A stretch of DNA of 35,653 bases from Acidimicrobiales bacterium (GCA_030681555.1 JAUXRW010000130.1:1-35653), one strand, 5' to 3'; counted from the first letter of the stretch, positions 18,478 through 30,421 are shown. The notes: generated by a model from the sequence alone, not told the origin. Made by a program: numbers and translations.

Positions 18478-20714
18478 GCCGTGTCGCAGTCGTGATGGGC
18501 TCGGTCCTGGGGGTGGTGCTGCTCCTCGCCGCCGCCATCGTCGGCGACGCCGCGCCGGCCCGTGCCGAACCGGTGCCGGGGCGCGTGCTGGTGCTGTCCC
18601 TCCCGACCCTGAGCTGGGTCGACCTGCACGCCGGCGACACGCCCCACCTGGACGCACTGGTCGACCAGTCCGCCATTGCCGCCCTCTCGGTCCGCGACGT
18701 GGAGCCGCTGACGGACGCGGTGGACGGGTACGCCACGGTGAACGCGGGCACCCGCGCCCGTGGCGTTGCGCTCAGCGGACAGGTGATGGAGCCGGACGAG
18801 GACTTCCTCGGCACCCCCGCAGCCGACGTCCTGCACCGCAACACGGGCCGGCGAGTGGTCGACGGCCTCATGGCCTTCGCCGTCGATGCGATGGAACGAC
18901 GGAATGGCGGGCTCGCCTACGACGCAGAGGTGGGCGCGCTCGGCGAGGCCCTCGATGGTGCCGGCGTGCCCCGCGCCGTCGTGGCCAACGCCGACGGGTT
19001 GGGCCTCCTGCGCGCGCCGATCTTCAGCCGCACCGCAGGCATCGCGCTCATGGACGAGGAGGGCCTGGTGCCGGGCGGCGCCACGTCTCCGGCCCTCCTG
19101 GAGGACACGCCGTCGGCGCCGTTCGGCGTGCAGCTGTCGATCCATGCCGTGGGGGTTGCCTTCGACGCGGCCTGGTCGGGGGGCGGGGTCGTGCTCGTCG
19201 AGGGGTCGGACCTCGAGCGAGCCGATCGCTATCGCGACCACGTCGCGCCTCAGCAGGAGCAGCCGATGCGGCGCGCCGCCCTCCGTCACACCGACGACCT
19301 CGTGGGCGATCTGCTCGTGCACGTCGACCCGGAGCGCGACGCCGTGCTCCTCATCTCCCCCTACCACCCGGCCGATCAGGTGCGGCTCACCGCGGCGGCG
19401 CTGCGCGCCCCAGGGATCCAGCCGGGCCTGCTGCAGTCGGCCAGCACCCGTCGGCCCGGGCTCGTGACCCTCGTGGACGTCGCGCCGACGATCCTCGACC
19501 TGGCCGGGGCCGAAGCTCCGGAGTCGATGGAGGGTCGCCGGTTCGAGCGCGCGGGCGACGGGGCGGCCACCGGCAAGGAGCGAGCCGCCGACCTCGACGA
19601 GATCGACCAGGCCGCTCGGTATCGCGACCGCATGGTCGCCCCTGTGGCCCTCGCCTTCGTCGCCCTGCAGGCCCTCCTGTGGTTCGCCGCCGCGTTCGCG
19701 CTGAGCCGGGGGACCCGGCGGGCGCGTCGTCTCGTGTCGCTGGCCGCACTGGCGATGCTCGCCTATCTGCCGGCCACGTACCTGGCCGGCCTCGTTCCGT
19801 TCCACGACGTCTCGACCCTGGCCTACTGGGGCTTCGTCATCGGCGTGGCCGCCGCCCTGGCGATCGGCGCGAGCCTGGCCGGTGCCCGCGAGACGCTCGA
19901 TCCGCTCCTGCTCGTGCTCGGGGGCGTCTTCGGCCTGCTCGTCGTCGACATGCTGCTCGGCGCCCCGCTCCAGCTGAACACCGTCTTCGGCTACTCGCCG
20001 ACGGTGGGTGGGCGCTTCGCAGGCATGGGGAACCTCGCCTACGGCCAGTTCGCCGGCGCCGCCCTCCTGTTGTGCGGACTGCTCTCGCGTCGCCTGGCGG
20101 GGCGCAGCGCTGCAACTGCCGTGGCCTTCGCCGTGCTCCTGCTCGCGATCGTGATCGACGGCATGCCCATCTGGGGGGCGGACGTCGGCGGTGTGCTGGC
20201 CCTCGTGCCGGCCGTCGGCGTCACGGCGGCCAAGCTCCTCGACCACCGGCTGAAGTGGAGATCGGTGCTGCTGTGGGGGAGCGCGGCCCTGGCCGCCGTC
20301 GCTATGTTCGCCGCCATCGACCTCTCTCGCCCGGTGGACTCGCGCACCCACCTCGGGCGCCTCGTCGAGTCGATCGGCGACAACGGGCTCGGTGCCCTGG
20401 AGACGGTGGTCACCCGCAAGCTCGGCGCCAACTTCGGGGTCATCACGAGCTCGGTGTGGACGGCCATGGTGCCGATCGCCCTCGGGTTCGTCGTGTACCT
20501 GCTGTGGCGCGCCCCCGGCCAGGTGCGGGCCATCCGGGACACCATCCGGGAGTGCCTCGGTGGGCTGGCCGTCGTCGGGTTGCTCGGGTTCGCCCTCAAC
20601 GACTCGGGCATCGCCGTGCCCGGCGTGATGCTCGGCGTCGTCAACGCCTCCCTCGTCTACCTGACGGTGCGAGCGCTCCCCGCCGCCGGGAGCAGCCCGG
20701 AGGTGCCGGCATGA
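18474..20714 (+). CDS. Exported alkaline-phosphatase-fold domain fused to polytopic membrane domain (paralogue A)
   Basis: The function is unknown. The 746-residue protein has a signal peptide ending near ARA at 29-31, then an external domain (about 36-355) resembling the alkaline phosphatase superfamily: VLVLSLPTLSWVD, GYATVNAGTRARG and TLVDVAPTILDLAGAE. Eight or so TM helices fill residues 388-735. In the first motif the usual metal-binding Asp is replaced by Pro44, and no Asp-His-Gly motif is seen (it reads ISPYHPAD), so phosphatase activity is doubtful. The membrane half has motifs shared with the next gene: LQLNTVFGYSPTVGGRF from 499, PIWGADVGG (565-573), HLGRLVESIG (626-635), TVVTRKLGAN (644-653) and LNDSGIAVPG (708-717). 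It is coupled to both neighbours by ATGA overlaps. Confidence 0.75.
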   Translation: MSRVAVVMGSVLGVVLLLAAAIVGDAAPARAEPVPGRVLVLSLPTLSWVDLHAGDTPHLDALVDQSAIAALSVRDVEPLTDAVDGYATVNAGTRARGVALSGQVMEPDEDFLGTPAADVLHRNTGRRVVDGLMAFAVDAMERRNGGLAYDAEVGALGEALDGAGVPRAVVANADGLGLLRAPIFSRTAGIALMDEEGLVPGGATSPALLEDTPSAPFGVQLSIHAVGVAFDAAWSGGGVVLVEGSDLERADRYRDHVAPQQEQPMRRAALRHTDDLVGDLLVHVDPERDAVLLISPYHPADQVRLTAAALRAPGIQPGLLQSASTRRPGLVTLVDVAPTILDLAGAEAPESMEGRRFERAGDGAATGKERAADLDEIDQAARYRDRMVAPVALAFVALQALLWFAAAFALSRGTRRARRLVSLAALAMLAYLPATYLAGLVPFHDVSTLAYWGFVIGVAAALAIGASLAGARETLDPLLLVLGGVFGLLVVDMLLGAPLQLNTVFGYSPTVGGRFAGMGNLAYGQFAGAALLLCGLLSRRLAGRSAATAVAFAVLLLAIVIDGMPIWGADVGGVLALVPAVGVTAAKLLDHRLKWRSVLLWGSAALAAVAMFAAIDLSRPVDSRTHLGRLVESIGDNGLGALETVVTRKLGANFGVITSSVWTAMVPIALGFVVYLLWRAPGQVRAIRDTIRECLGGLAVVGLLGFALNDSGIAVPGVMLGVVNASLVYLTVRALPAAGSSPEVPA

Positions 20715-22966
20715 GCAGGCGGCGCTCCCACCTCGGGCCGCTCGTCGCGCTCGTGCTGGCGATGCTGGCCGCGATCGTGCTGGGCACCGCTCCTCCGGCG
20801 GGGGCCCAAGCGGACCCGCCCGCCCGCCCGACGCAGCGCCGGGTGATCGTGATCTCGGTGCCCGGCCTCACGTGGGAGGACGTCGACGACCCCTCGGTGC
20901 CCCGCCTCCGGGCCCTCCTCGACGAGAGCGCGGTCGCCAACCTCGCCACGCGCGTCACCACGACCGTGGCCGGGGCGGGGGAGGCCTACCTCACGCTGGG
21001 GGCCGGCACCCGGGCCGTGGCCAACCCTGCGCTCGGTGGGCTCGCCTTCGATGGTCAGGACACCTTCGGACGAGGCACCGTCGCCCAGGAGCACGCCCGC
21101 CAGCACGGTCGCGAGCCGAACGGCGACGTCGTCGCCCTGAGCTGGGCGCTGCTCGAGCGCGCCAACGACGACAGCGAGTTCGGGGCGGAGATCGGTGCGC
21201 TCGGTCGAGCCTTGGACGAGGCGTCGATCTCCCGCGGCGTGGTCGCCAACGCCGACGGCACCGATGCGCTGCTCCCGGGAGAGCCGACGCACCGCGAGGC
21301 TGCGCTGGCGCTGGCCGACGAGGACGGCACCGTCCCGTGCGGGACCGTGGGCGACGCGCTGCTCACTCCCGATCCGGTCGCTCCCTACGGGGTCCGTCTC
21401 GACGAGGCGGCCGTCATGGCCCAGGTGGAGCGGTGCTCCACGCCCGGCTCCGTGGTGCTCGTCGAGGCCTCCGACCTTCGCCGGGCGGCGGCCTTCCGCC
21501 CGCGCGCCACCGAGCCGATCGCCGACGCCGCCTGGCGGCGCGCGCTGCAGTCGACGGATCGCCTGGTCGGGGCGCTGCTCGACGACCTCGACCTCGATCT
21601 CGATCCCGAGAGCGACGCCGTCGTGGTGGTGGCGCCGACCACCAGCCCCGATCCGGGCCTCGGCGTCCTCGGCATTCGGGCGCGCGAGCTCCCGCCCGGG
21701 CTACTCACCTCGGGCAACACGCGCCAGGCGGGTTACGCGCTCCTCACCGACGTTGCCCCCTCGATCGCTGCGCTCGTCGGTGCCGAGCTCGACGATGGCG
21801 GGATCGAGGGTCGTCCGGTGGAGGCCGACGGTCGGCACGGCTCCGCTGCCACCCGCCGCCACGACCTCGCAACGGGCCAGGACGCCGCTCTGTTCCGCGA
21901 TCGCATGCTGGACCCCGTCGTGCAGGCCCTGGTCGTCGCGATCAGCCTGCTGTCCCTCGCTGCCGCGGCCGTGTTCTCCCGCCGCTGGACGGGCGCGGTC
22001 CCGTGGCTGGAGCGGCTCGCGCTGGTGCTGCTGGCCGTCCCGTCGATGACGTACCTCGCCGCGCTGTTCCCCTTCCACGACTGGGGCAGCGTCGCCTACT
22101 GGGCGTTCCTGGCTGCGGGCTCCGTGGCAGTCGGGGGCGTGGCGCTGGCGCTGCGCAGACGCTCGTGGCTGGCGCCGATCGTGTTCTCCTACGGGCTCCT
22201 GGTCGTCGTCGTCACGGCCAGCGTCGTCCTGCTGGGGTCGAGGCTTCAGCTGTCGACCGTCTTCGGCGACTCACCGATCGTCGCCGGGCGCTTCACCGGC
22301 ATCAACAACGTGACGTTCGCGCTCTTCGCCGCCGCCGCCATCGTCCTCGCCTGCGCGATCGTCCACCTCGTCCCCGCGCCCGCGGGGCGGCGGTGGATGG
22401 TGGCGCTCCTCTGTGTGGTCCTGCTCATCGACGTGGCCCCGATGTGGGGGGCCGACGTCGGCGGCGCGCTGGCGGGCCTACCGGCCCTGGCTCTCGTGGC
22501 GCTGGGTCTCGGTCGCTGGAAGGTGCGGTGGCGCACCCTGGCCCTGCTGACCCTCGCCACCGCAGCGCTGATCGTGGTGCTCGGCGTCCTCGACCTGTCC
22601 CGGGAGAGCGCCGACCGATCGCATCTCGGTCGCCTCATCGAGCGTATTGGCACCGACGGCTCGAGCGGCTTCACGACCGTGGTCGAGCGCAAGCTCAGCG
22701 CCAACCTGCGATCGCTGACCACCAGTGCGTGGCGCTACGTGTTCATCCCGGTGACGCTGGCCGCAGGGCTCACGGCGTGGCGGGCCCGCGAGCGCGTCGT
22801 CGCGGTCGGGCGCGCGTTCCCGCCGCTGGTGGCCGCGCTTCCCGGCATCGGGGTGGCCGCCCTGCTGGGGTATGCGCTGAACGATTCGGGCATCGCCGTC
22901 CCCGGAGCGATGGTGGCCGCGCTCGTCCCGGGGTTCGTCTACTTCGCCTGCCGGGTGGACCCATGA
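20711..22966 (+). CDS. Exported alkaline-phosphatase-fold domain fused to polytopic membrane domain (paralogue B)
   Basis: This 751-residue protein is the tandem paralogue of the previous gene with the same layout: signal peptide to about AGA (30-32), external domain 44-375 (VIVISVPGLTWED, EAYLTLGAGTRAVA, LLTDVAPSIAALVG), then membrane domain 402-748. The first metal-site Asp is again Pro (Pro51), and the region expected to hold Asp-His-Gly reads VAPTTSPDPG. Shared membrane motifs are LQLSTVFGDSPIVAGRF from 512, PMWGADVGG (577-585), HLGRLIERIG (638-647), TVVERKLSAN (656-665) and LNDSGIAVPG (723-732). The external domains of A and B have diverged far more than these motifs, which argues that the membrane domain holds the conserved activity and that A and B may work as a heterodimer. 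That is inference. Confidence 0.75.
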   Translation: MSRRRSHLGPLVALVLAMLAAIVLGTAPPAGAQADPPARPTQRRVIVISVPGLTWEDVDDPSVPRLRALLDESAVANLATRVTTTVAGAGEAYLTLGAGTRAVANPALGGLAFDGQDTFGRGTVAQEHARQHGREPNGDVVALSWALLERANDDSEFGAEIGALGRALDEASISRGVVANADGTDALLPGEPTHREAALALADEDGTVPCGTVGDALLTPDPVAPYGVRLDEAAVMAQVERCSTPGSVVLVEASDLRRAAAFRPRATEPIADAAWRRALQSTDRLVGALLDDLDLDLDPESDAVVVVAPTTSPDPGLGVLGIRARELPPGLLTSGNTRQAGYALLTDVAPSIAALVGAELDDGGIEGRPVEADGRHGSAATRRHDLATGQDAALFRDRMLDPVVQALVVAISLLSLAAAAVFSRRWTGAVPWLERLALVLLAVPSMTYLAALFPFHDWGSVAYWAFLAAGSVAVGGVALALRRRSWLAPIVFSYGLLVVVVTASVVLLGSRLQLSTVFGDSPIVAGRFTGINNVTFALFAAAAIVLACAIVHLVPAPAGRRWMVALLCVVLLIDVAPMWGADVGGALAGLPALALVALGLGRWKVRWRTLALLTLATAALIVVLGVLDLSRESADRSHLGRLIERIGTDGSSGFTTVVERKLSANLRSLTTSAWRYVFIPVTLAAGLTAWRARERVVAVGRAFPPLVAALPGIGVAALLGYALNDSGIAVPGAMVAALVPGFVYFACRVDP

Positions 22967-23828
22967 GCGCCGGCCTCATCGCGTGGTGCCTCCTGCTCGT
23001 CGGCGGGTTCGGAGCATCCCTGCTGCTGGAGCGCGCGTCGCATGACGTGCTTCGCGCCCCCGCGCTGCAGCGCAGCAACTTCCGCGGCCGGACGATCGCC
23101 ACGGCCGGTGGCCTCGTGATCGTGCTCGCCGTGCTCGTCGTCGAGGCCGGGCGCACCGCGCTCGCCGAGTTCGGCGTGGGGGAGGAGCTCAGCGACAGCC
23201 TGCTGCGCTCGACGGTGCTGTTCGCCTGCTTCGCCTTCGCGTTCCTCGGCTTCGTCGACGACCTTCTCGGCACGGAGGGGGATCGAGGCTTCAGCGGCCA
23301 CCTGCGGGCGCTCGCCCACGGTCGCCTCACGACCGGGGTCATGAAGCTGTTCGGTGGCGGTGTCGTGGCCATCGTGCTGACCGCGGCCCCGGGTGACGTG
23401 AGCGGGCGGCGCCTGTTGGCCGACGCCGCGCTCGTCGCCCTGGCCGCCAACCTGGGCAACCTCCTCGATCGCGCTCCGGGGCGCACCATCAAGGTCGGGC
23501 TGCTGGCCTACGTCCCCCTCGCGCTGGCGGCGGGCACGTCGCCCGTGGGGCTCGCGCTGGTGTCCGTGGTGGGAGCCACCGCCGGCCTGCTGGCCGCGGA
23601 CCTGCGCGAACGTCTGATGCTCGGCGACACCGGCGCCAACCTCCTCGGTGCTGTGCTGGGCCTCGCCGTGGTGCTGGAGACGAGCCGGCCGGTGCGCACA
23701 GCCGTGCTCGTGGTGCTCGTCCTCCTCAACGCCGCATCGGAGCGCGTCTCGTTCTCCGCCGTGATCGACCGCACCCCGGTCCTCCGCCAGCTCGACCGGG
23801 CCGGTCGGCTGCCGACCGAACCGGAGCC

Positions 23829-27060
<3,232 letters not shown>

Positions 27061-27062
27061 GG

Positions 27063-27602
27063 GTGGCGCCCTTCACCCGAATCTCCGAGGTGGAGGTGCA
27101 CCGCGGGCTCCGGTTCGTCCTGGCCCGCGCCCGCTACCGGGCCGCGGACGGCACGGAGTTCGAGCGCGACATCGTCCACCACCCCGGCGCCGTGGGCATC
27201 GTCCCCTTCCACGATGACGGCACGGTCACGCTGGTGCGCCAGTTCCGGGCGGCGCTCGGCACGGACCTGGTGGAGATCCCGGCGGGGCTGCGCGATGTCG
27301 AGGGGGAGGCGGACCGCGCGACGGCGGCCCGGGAGCTCGTCGAGGAGGCCGGCCTCGAGGCCGCAGAGCTCGACCTCCTCGCCACGTTCCACAACTCGCC
27401 GGGCTACTGCGACGAGTCCGTGGCGATCTACCTGGCGACGGGTCTGACCCCGGTCGCTGACGACCGTCAGGGCGCCGAGGAGCAGGCCATGACGGTCGAG
27501 CGGCTCCCCCTGGCCGAGGCACTCGCCTGGGTGGACGACGGACGCATCACCGACGCCAAGACGATCATCGGGCTGTCGACCCTCGCCCGTCGGTCGCGGT
27601 GA
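27063..27602 (+). CDS. Nudix hydrolase, ADP-ribose pyrophosphatase type
   Basis: A 179-residue protein that should hydrolyse ADP-ribose or a related nucleoside diphosphate sugar to AMP and sugar phosphate. The Nudix box is EADRATAARELVEEAGL, with the metal-binding Glu residues of RELVEE. The preceding strand VRQFRAALGTDLVEIPAGL and the following FHNSPGYCDESVAIYLATGL are as in ADP-ribose pyrophosphatases. The start is GTG 2 nt after the pyrG stop. It corresponds to Rv1700, which also follows pyrG. The stop overlaps the xerD start (GTGA). Confidence 0.88.
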   Translation: MAPFTRISEVEVHRGLRFVLARARYRAADGTEFERDIVHHPGAVGIVPFHDDGTVTLVRQFRAALGTDLVEIPAGLRDVEGEADRATAARELVEEAGLEAAELDLLATFHNSPGYCDESVAIYLATGLTPVADDRQGAEEQAMTVERLPLAEALAWVDDGRITDAKTIIGLSTLARRSR

Positions 27603-28531
27603 CCGTCGGCCTGACCGTGCCGCTCGAGGTCGAGGACCTCCTCATGTGGCTCGCCGCCGAGAAGGGCCGCTCGCCGAACACCATCGCCGCCTACCGGCGG
27701 GACCTCCGCCGATACACCTTGTGGCTGGAGGAGCGGGGCACGGCCGTCGTCGACGTCACCGAGAGGGACATCAACGAGCACGTGGCCGCGCTGCGGGCGC
27801 AGGGGCTCGCGCAGGCGTCCGTGGCGCGGGCCCTGGTCGCCGTGCGCTCGCTGCACCGGTTCCTGGCCGAGGAAGGACGGGTGGCCCTCGACCCCTCGAG
27901 CCACGTCGAACAGCCGCAGGTGGCGCGGGGCCTCCCCAAGGCGCTCACGGAAGACGAGGTGGGCCGCCTCCTGGCCGCTCCGGTCGGCGACGACCCCATC
28001 GCCCGTCGCGACCGGGCCATCCTCGAGGTGCTCTACGGCACCGCGCTGCGGGTCTCGGAGCTGGTGGGCCTGTCCTTCGGCGCCCTCGACCTCGACGACG
28101 CGCTGCTCCGAGCCTTCGGCAAGGGCAGCAAGGAGCGGATCGTGCCCGTCGGCGGCCATGCCCTGCGTGCGCTGGTGGCCTGGCTGGACGAGGGAGGCCG
28201 CCCACAGCTCGTGCCCGAGCGCTGGCGCCGCCGCGACGATGCCGACGCCGTGTTCCTGGGGGCGCGGGGGGGTCGGCTCACGCGGCAGGGAGCCTGGGAC
28301 ATCCTGCGCCGCCACGCCGAGCGCGTCGGCCTGTCGGGAACGCTGAGCCCGCACGTGCTACGGCACTCCTGTGCCACGCACATGCTCGACCACGGGGCCG
28401 ACATCCGGGCGGTGCAGGAGCTGCTCGGCCACGCGTCGATCAGCACGACGCAGGTGTACACCCTGGTCTCCACGGAGCGGCTGTGGGACGTCTACCGGGC
28501 CGCTCACCCACGTGCCGCGGTGGCGCTGTAG
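27599..28531 (+). CDS. xerD: Tyrosine recombinase XerD
   Basis: XerD, with XerC, resolves chromosome dimers at dif during division. The 310 residues contain the N-terminal SAM-like core-binding domain (FxAEKGRSPNTIAAYRRDL-like, residues 14-35) and the catalytic set Arg151 (GTALRVSEL), Lys175 (FGKGSKERIVPV), His252 and Arg255 (PHVLRHSCATHML), His278 (LLGHASIST) and nucleophile Tyr287 (TQVYTLV). All six residues are present, so it should be active. Length and position after the Nudix gene match Rv1701. It ends in a Pro/Ala tail. The start is GTG inside the Nudix stop. Confidence 0.93.
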   Translation: MTVGLTVPLEVEDLLMWLAAEKGRSPNTIAAYRRDLRRYTLWLEERGTAVVDVTERDINEHVAALRAQGLAQASVARALVAVRSLHRFLAEEGRVALDPSSHVEQPQVARGLPKALTEDEVGRLLAAPVGDDPIARRDRAILEVLYGTALRVSELVGLSFGALDLDDALLRAFGKGSKERIVPVGGHALRALVAWLDEGGRPQLVPERWRRRDDADAVFLGARGGRLTRQGAWDILRRHAERVGLSGTLSPHVLRHSCATHMLDHGADIRAVQELLGHASISTTQVYTLVSTERLWDVYRAAHPRAAVAL

Positions 28532-28534
28532 CCT
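28529..28534 (+). promoter_or_regulatory. -10 (TAGCCT) for the DksA/TraR-like gene, overlapping the xerD stop codon
   Basis: The TAG stop of xerD (28529-28531) forms the first half of TAGCCT. Seven nt separate it from the GTG at 28542, with no Shine-Dalgarno. This is the same layout as the aroH start. Confidence 0.45.
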
Positions 28535-28541
28535 GCCGTCC

Positions 28542-28871
28542 GTGCCTGACCAGTCGATCACGTCCTCCCTGCGCGACCGGCTCGTGGAAGATCGCGACCA
28601 CCTGGCCAGCCAGGTCGCGGCCCTCGAGCCTGGTAGCGGTGTCGGCGACGACTTCGACGAAGGGTTCGCCGACTCGGGCCAGGTGGCCGCCGAGCAGGGC
28701 GAGAACAAGGTCCTCGCCGCCCAGCTCCGGGCGGAGCTTGACGAGGTCGAGCGAGCGCTCGAGAAGCTCGACGACGGCAGCTACGGGACGTGCGAGACGT
28801 GCGGCGAGCCCATCGCCGACGCACGCCTCGAGGCCATGCCGGCCACTCGGTACTGCATCGACCACGCCTAG
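28542..28871 (+). CDS. DksA/TraR-type zinc-finger protein
   Basis: A 109-residue protein with an N-terminal helical hairpin (SLRDRLVEDRDHLASQVAAL and LRAELDEVERALEKLDDGSYG) and a C-terminal zinc finger. Ligands are Cys84 and Cys87 (GTCETCGEPI), Cys105 and, unusually, His108 (YCIDHA) where a fourth Cys is common. DksA/TraR proteins bind the RNA polymerase secondary channel and adjust transcription; whether this protein does so is not known. The acidic loop DDFDEGFADSG lies where DksA has its coiled-coil tip. The GTG start was chosen because it begins the family-matching helix and follows a TANNNT box. Confidence 0.83.
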   Translation: MPDQSITSSLRDRLVEDRDHLASQVAALEPGSGVGDDFDEGFADSGQVAAEQGENKVLAAQLRAELDEVERALEKLDDGSYGTCETCGEPIADARLEAMPATRYCIDHA

Positions 28872-28875
28872 CGCG

Positions 28876-29376
28876 ATGGCGAGGACCGCCCACCTGGTCC
28901 GCCGGTTTCTCGGCTCGCTGCGCCCTGGCGGGCCCCCGGGCGACGAGGTGCTCTGGGTGCACGCGCAGCTGCTCCCGGGGGAGCGGGCCATCTGGGACGC
29001 GATGAGCGGTCCGGACCGGCGACACTCGGTGGCCGTCGCCCGCCGGGTCGAGTCTCAGCTCGGGACGCCGGTGGACCGGCCGGTCCTGGCGGCCGCGTTG
29101 CTCCACGACTCCGGCAAGTCGGCCTCCCGCCTCCGCACGCCCGCCCGGGTGGGTGTCACGCTGGCCGCCGCGGTGCGAGGGCGCGAACGCATGGCGGCGG
29201 GCGACGGTCGGGCGGCGCAGTACCTGCGCCACGACGACCTCGGCGCCGGGGCGCTGGAGCGGGCCGGCAGCGACGCGCTCACCGTGGCCTGGACGCGTGA
29301 GCACCACCGCCCCCGCTCGACCTGGACGGTGCCTCCCGACATCGCTGACGCCCTCCACGCCGCCGACGACGACTGA
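28876..29376 (+). CDS. HD-domain protein (predicted metal-dependent phosphohydrolase)
   Basis: The 166-residue protein shows the H...HD...D pattern of the HD superfamily: His50 (RRHSVAVARRV), His77-Asp78 (AALLHDSGKSAS), and later His119-Asp120 (LRHDDLGAG), His143-His144 (TREHHRP) and a C-terminal run of Asp. The N-terminal segment EVLWVHAQLLPGERAIWDAM recurs in actinobacterial and Firmicute HD proteins of unknown substrate. No regulator domain is fused. It starts 4 nt after the DksA-like stop and is probably in the same transcript. Confidence 0.8.
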   Translation: MARTAHLVRRFLGSLRPGGPPGDEVLWVHAQLLPGERAIWDAMSGPDRRHSVAVARRVESQLGTPVDRPVLAAALLHDSGKSASRLRTPARVGVTLAAAVRGRERMAAGDGRAAQYLRHDDLGAGALERAGSDALTVAWTREHHRPRSTWTVPPDIADALHAADDD

Positions 29377-29386
29377 GCTCGTCACA

Positions 29387-29398
29387 CGCCTTCGGGCG
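29387..29398. other. Short UUCG hairpin between convergent genes
   Basis: CGCC-TTCG-GGCG forms a 4-bp stem with a stable UUCG tetraloop in the 52-nt gap between the HD gene and trpS. It has no T-tract on either side, so it is at best a weak bidirectional terminator. Confidence 0.25.
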
Positions 29399-29428
29399 AG
29401 GGCGCGTGCCGACCGGTCGGGAGGTGGG

Positions 29429-30412
29429 CTAGGTCGGGGGGAGGAGGCCCATGGCGAGCATGGCCTTGGCGAGGGTGGGGGCGGCCAGGGCCTGGGCCTT
29501 CGCCGCACCTCTGGCGATGATGCGGTCGACCTCCTGCGGCTGCGAGGACAGCTCGGAGAAGCGCTCCTGCAGGGGGCGGAGCGCCTCGACCACGGCATCG
29601 GCGGTGTCGGCTTTCAGGGGGCCGTACTGCTCGTAGCGGTCGGCCAGCTCGGCGGGATCGCCGCCCGTGATCCCTGCCAGGATGGACAGCAGGTTCGCGA
29701 CTCCGGGCTTGGCCTCGGGGTCGTAGCGGACCTCGCCGTCGTTGTCGGTCACGGCGCGCTTGATCTTCTTGGTGATGACTTCGGGTGGGTCGAGCACGAG
29801 GAGCGTGCCCTGCGGCGCGTCGACCGACTTGGACATCTTCCGGGTGGGCTCCTGGAGGTCCATGATCCGAGCGCCCACCGGCGCGATGGCGTGCTCCGGC
29901 ACGATGAACGTGGAGCCGTAGCGGGAGTTGAACCGCTCGGCGAGGTCCCGGGCCAGCTCGAGGTGCTGCCGCTGGTCGTCGCCGACGGGCACCCGGTCGG
30001 TGTCGTACAGGAGGATGTCAGCGGCCTGGAGGGCCGGATAGGTGAAGAGGCCGGCCGAGGTGAAGTCGGCGCGGTCGCCCTTCTCCTTGAACTGCGTCAT
30101 ACGGCGCAGCTCACCGAAGGCGGCCGTGCACTCCATCAGCCAGCCGAGTTGGGCGTGCTCCGGGACGTGGCTCTGGACGAAGAGGGTGCAGACCTCGGGG
30201 TCGAGGCCTGCCGCCACCAGGAGCGCCACCAGCTCGCGGGTCTTGCTCGACAGCACCTCGCGGTCCTGGGGGAGCGTGACGGCGTGGAGATCGACGACGC
30301 AGTAGATCGAGTCGAACTCGTGCTGGTCGTGGACCCAGCGCCGGACCGCCCCGAGGTAGTTCCCGAGGTGGACCTCGCCCGTGGGCTGGATTCCGGAGAA
30401 GACGCGCGGCAC
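29429..30412 (-). CDS. trpS: Tryptophanyl-tRNA synthetase
   Basis: This class Ic synthetase charges tRNA-Trp. The 327 residues show RVFSGIQPTGEVHLGNYLG (3-21, with the HIGH-type motif as VHLGN), DLHAVTLPQD (41-50), the tryptophan pocket AADILLYDTDRVPVGDDQRQ (130-149) and KMSKS (192-196). The length is normal. The reading frame is open for another 34 codons upstream to 30514, but the family begins at the GTG at 30412; the upstream part is the intergenic region with scpA. It is transcribed divergently from scpA, so the two share a 101-nt control region. Confidence 0.96.
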   Translation of the reverse strand: MPRVFSGIQPTGEVHLGNYLGAVRRWVHDQHEFDSIYCVVDLHAVTLPQDREVLSSKTRELVALLVAAGLDPEVCTLFVQSHVPEHAQLGWLMECTAAFGELRRMTQFKEKGDRADFTSAGLFTYPALQAADILLYDTDRVPVGDDQRQHLELARDLAERFNSRYGSTFIVPEHAIAPVGARIMDLQEPTRKMSKSVDAPQGTLLVLDPPEVITKKIKRAVTDNDGEVRYDPEAKPGVANLLSILAGITGGDPAELADRYEQYGPLKADTADAVVEALRPLQERFSELSSQPQEVDRIIARGAAKAQALAAPTLAKAMLAMGLLPPT

Positions 30413-30421
30413 AGGCCGGGG

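Noticed and set aside
16822-20351. Long minus-strand frames opposite murJ and paralogue A (over 600 codons each)
   Set aside because: Hydrophilic biased translations of membrane-protein genes on the other strand; no domain, no ribosome site.
18371-20710. Upstream part of a 1531-codon plus-strand frame that ends with paralogue B
   Set aside because: Before 20711 it is an Arg/Pro/Gly-rich out-of-frame reading of paralogue A; the real protein begins with a signal peptide at 20711.
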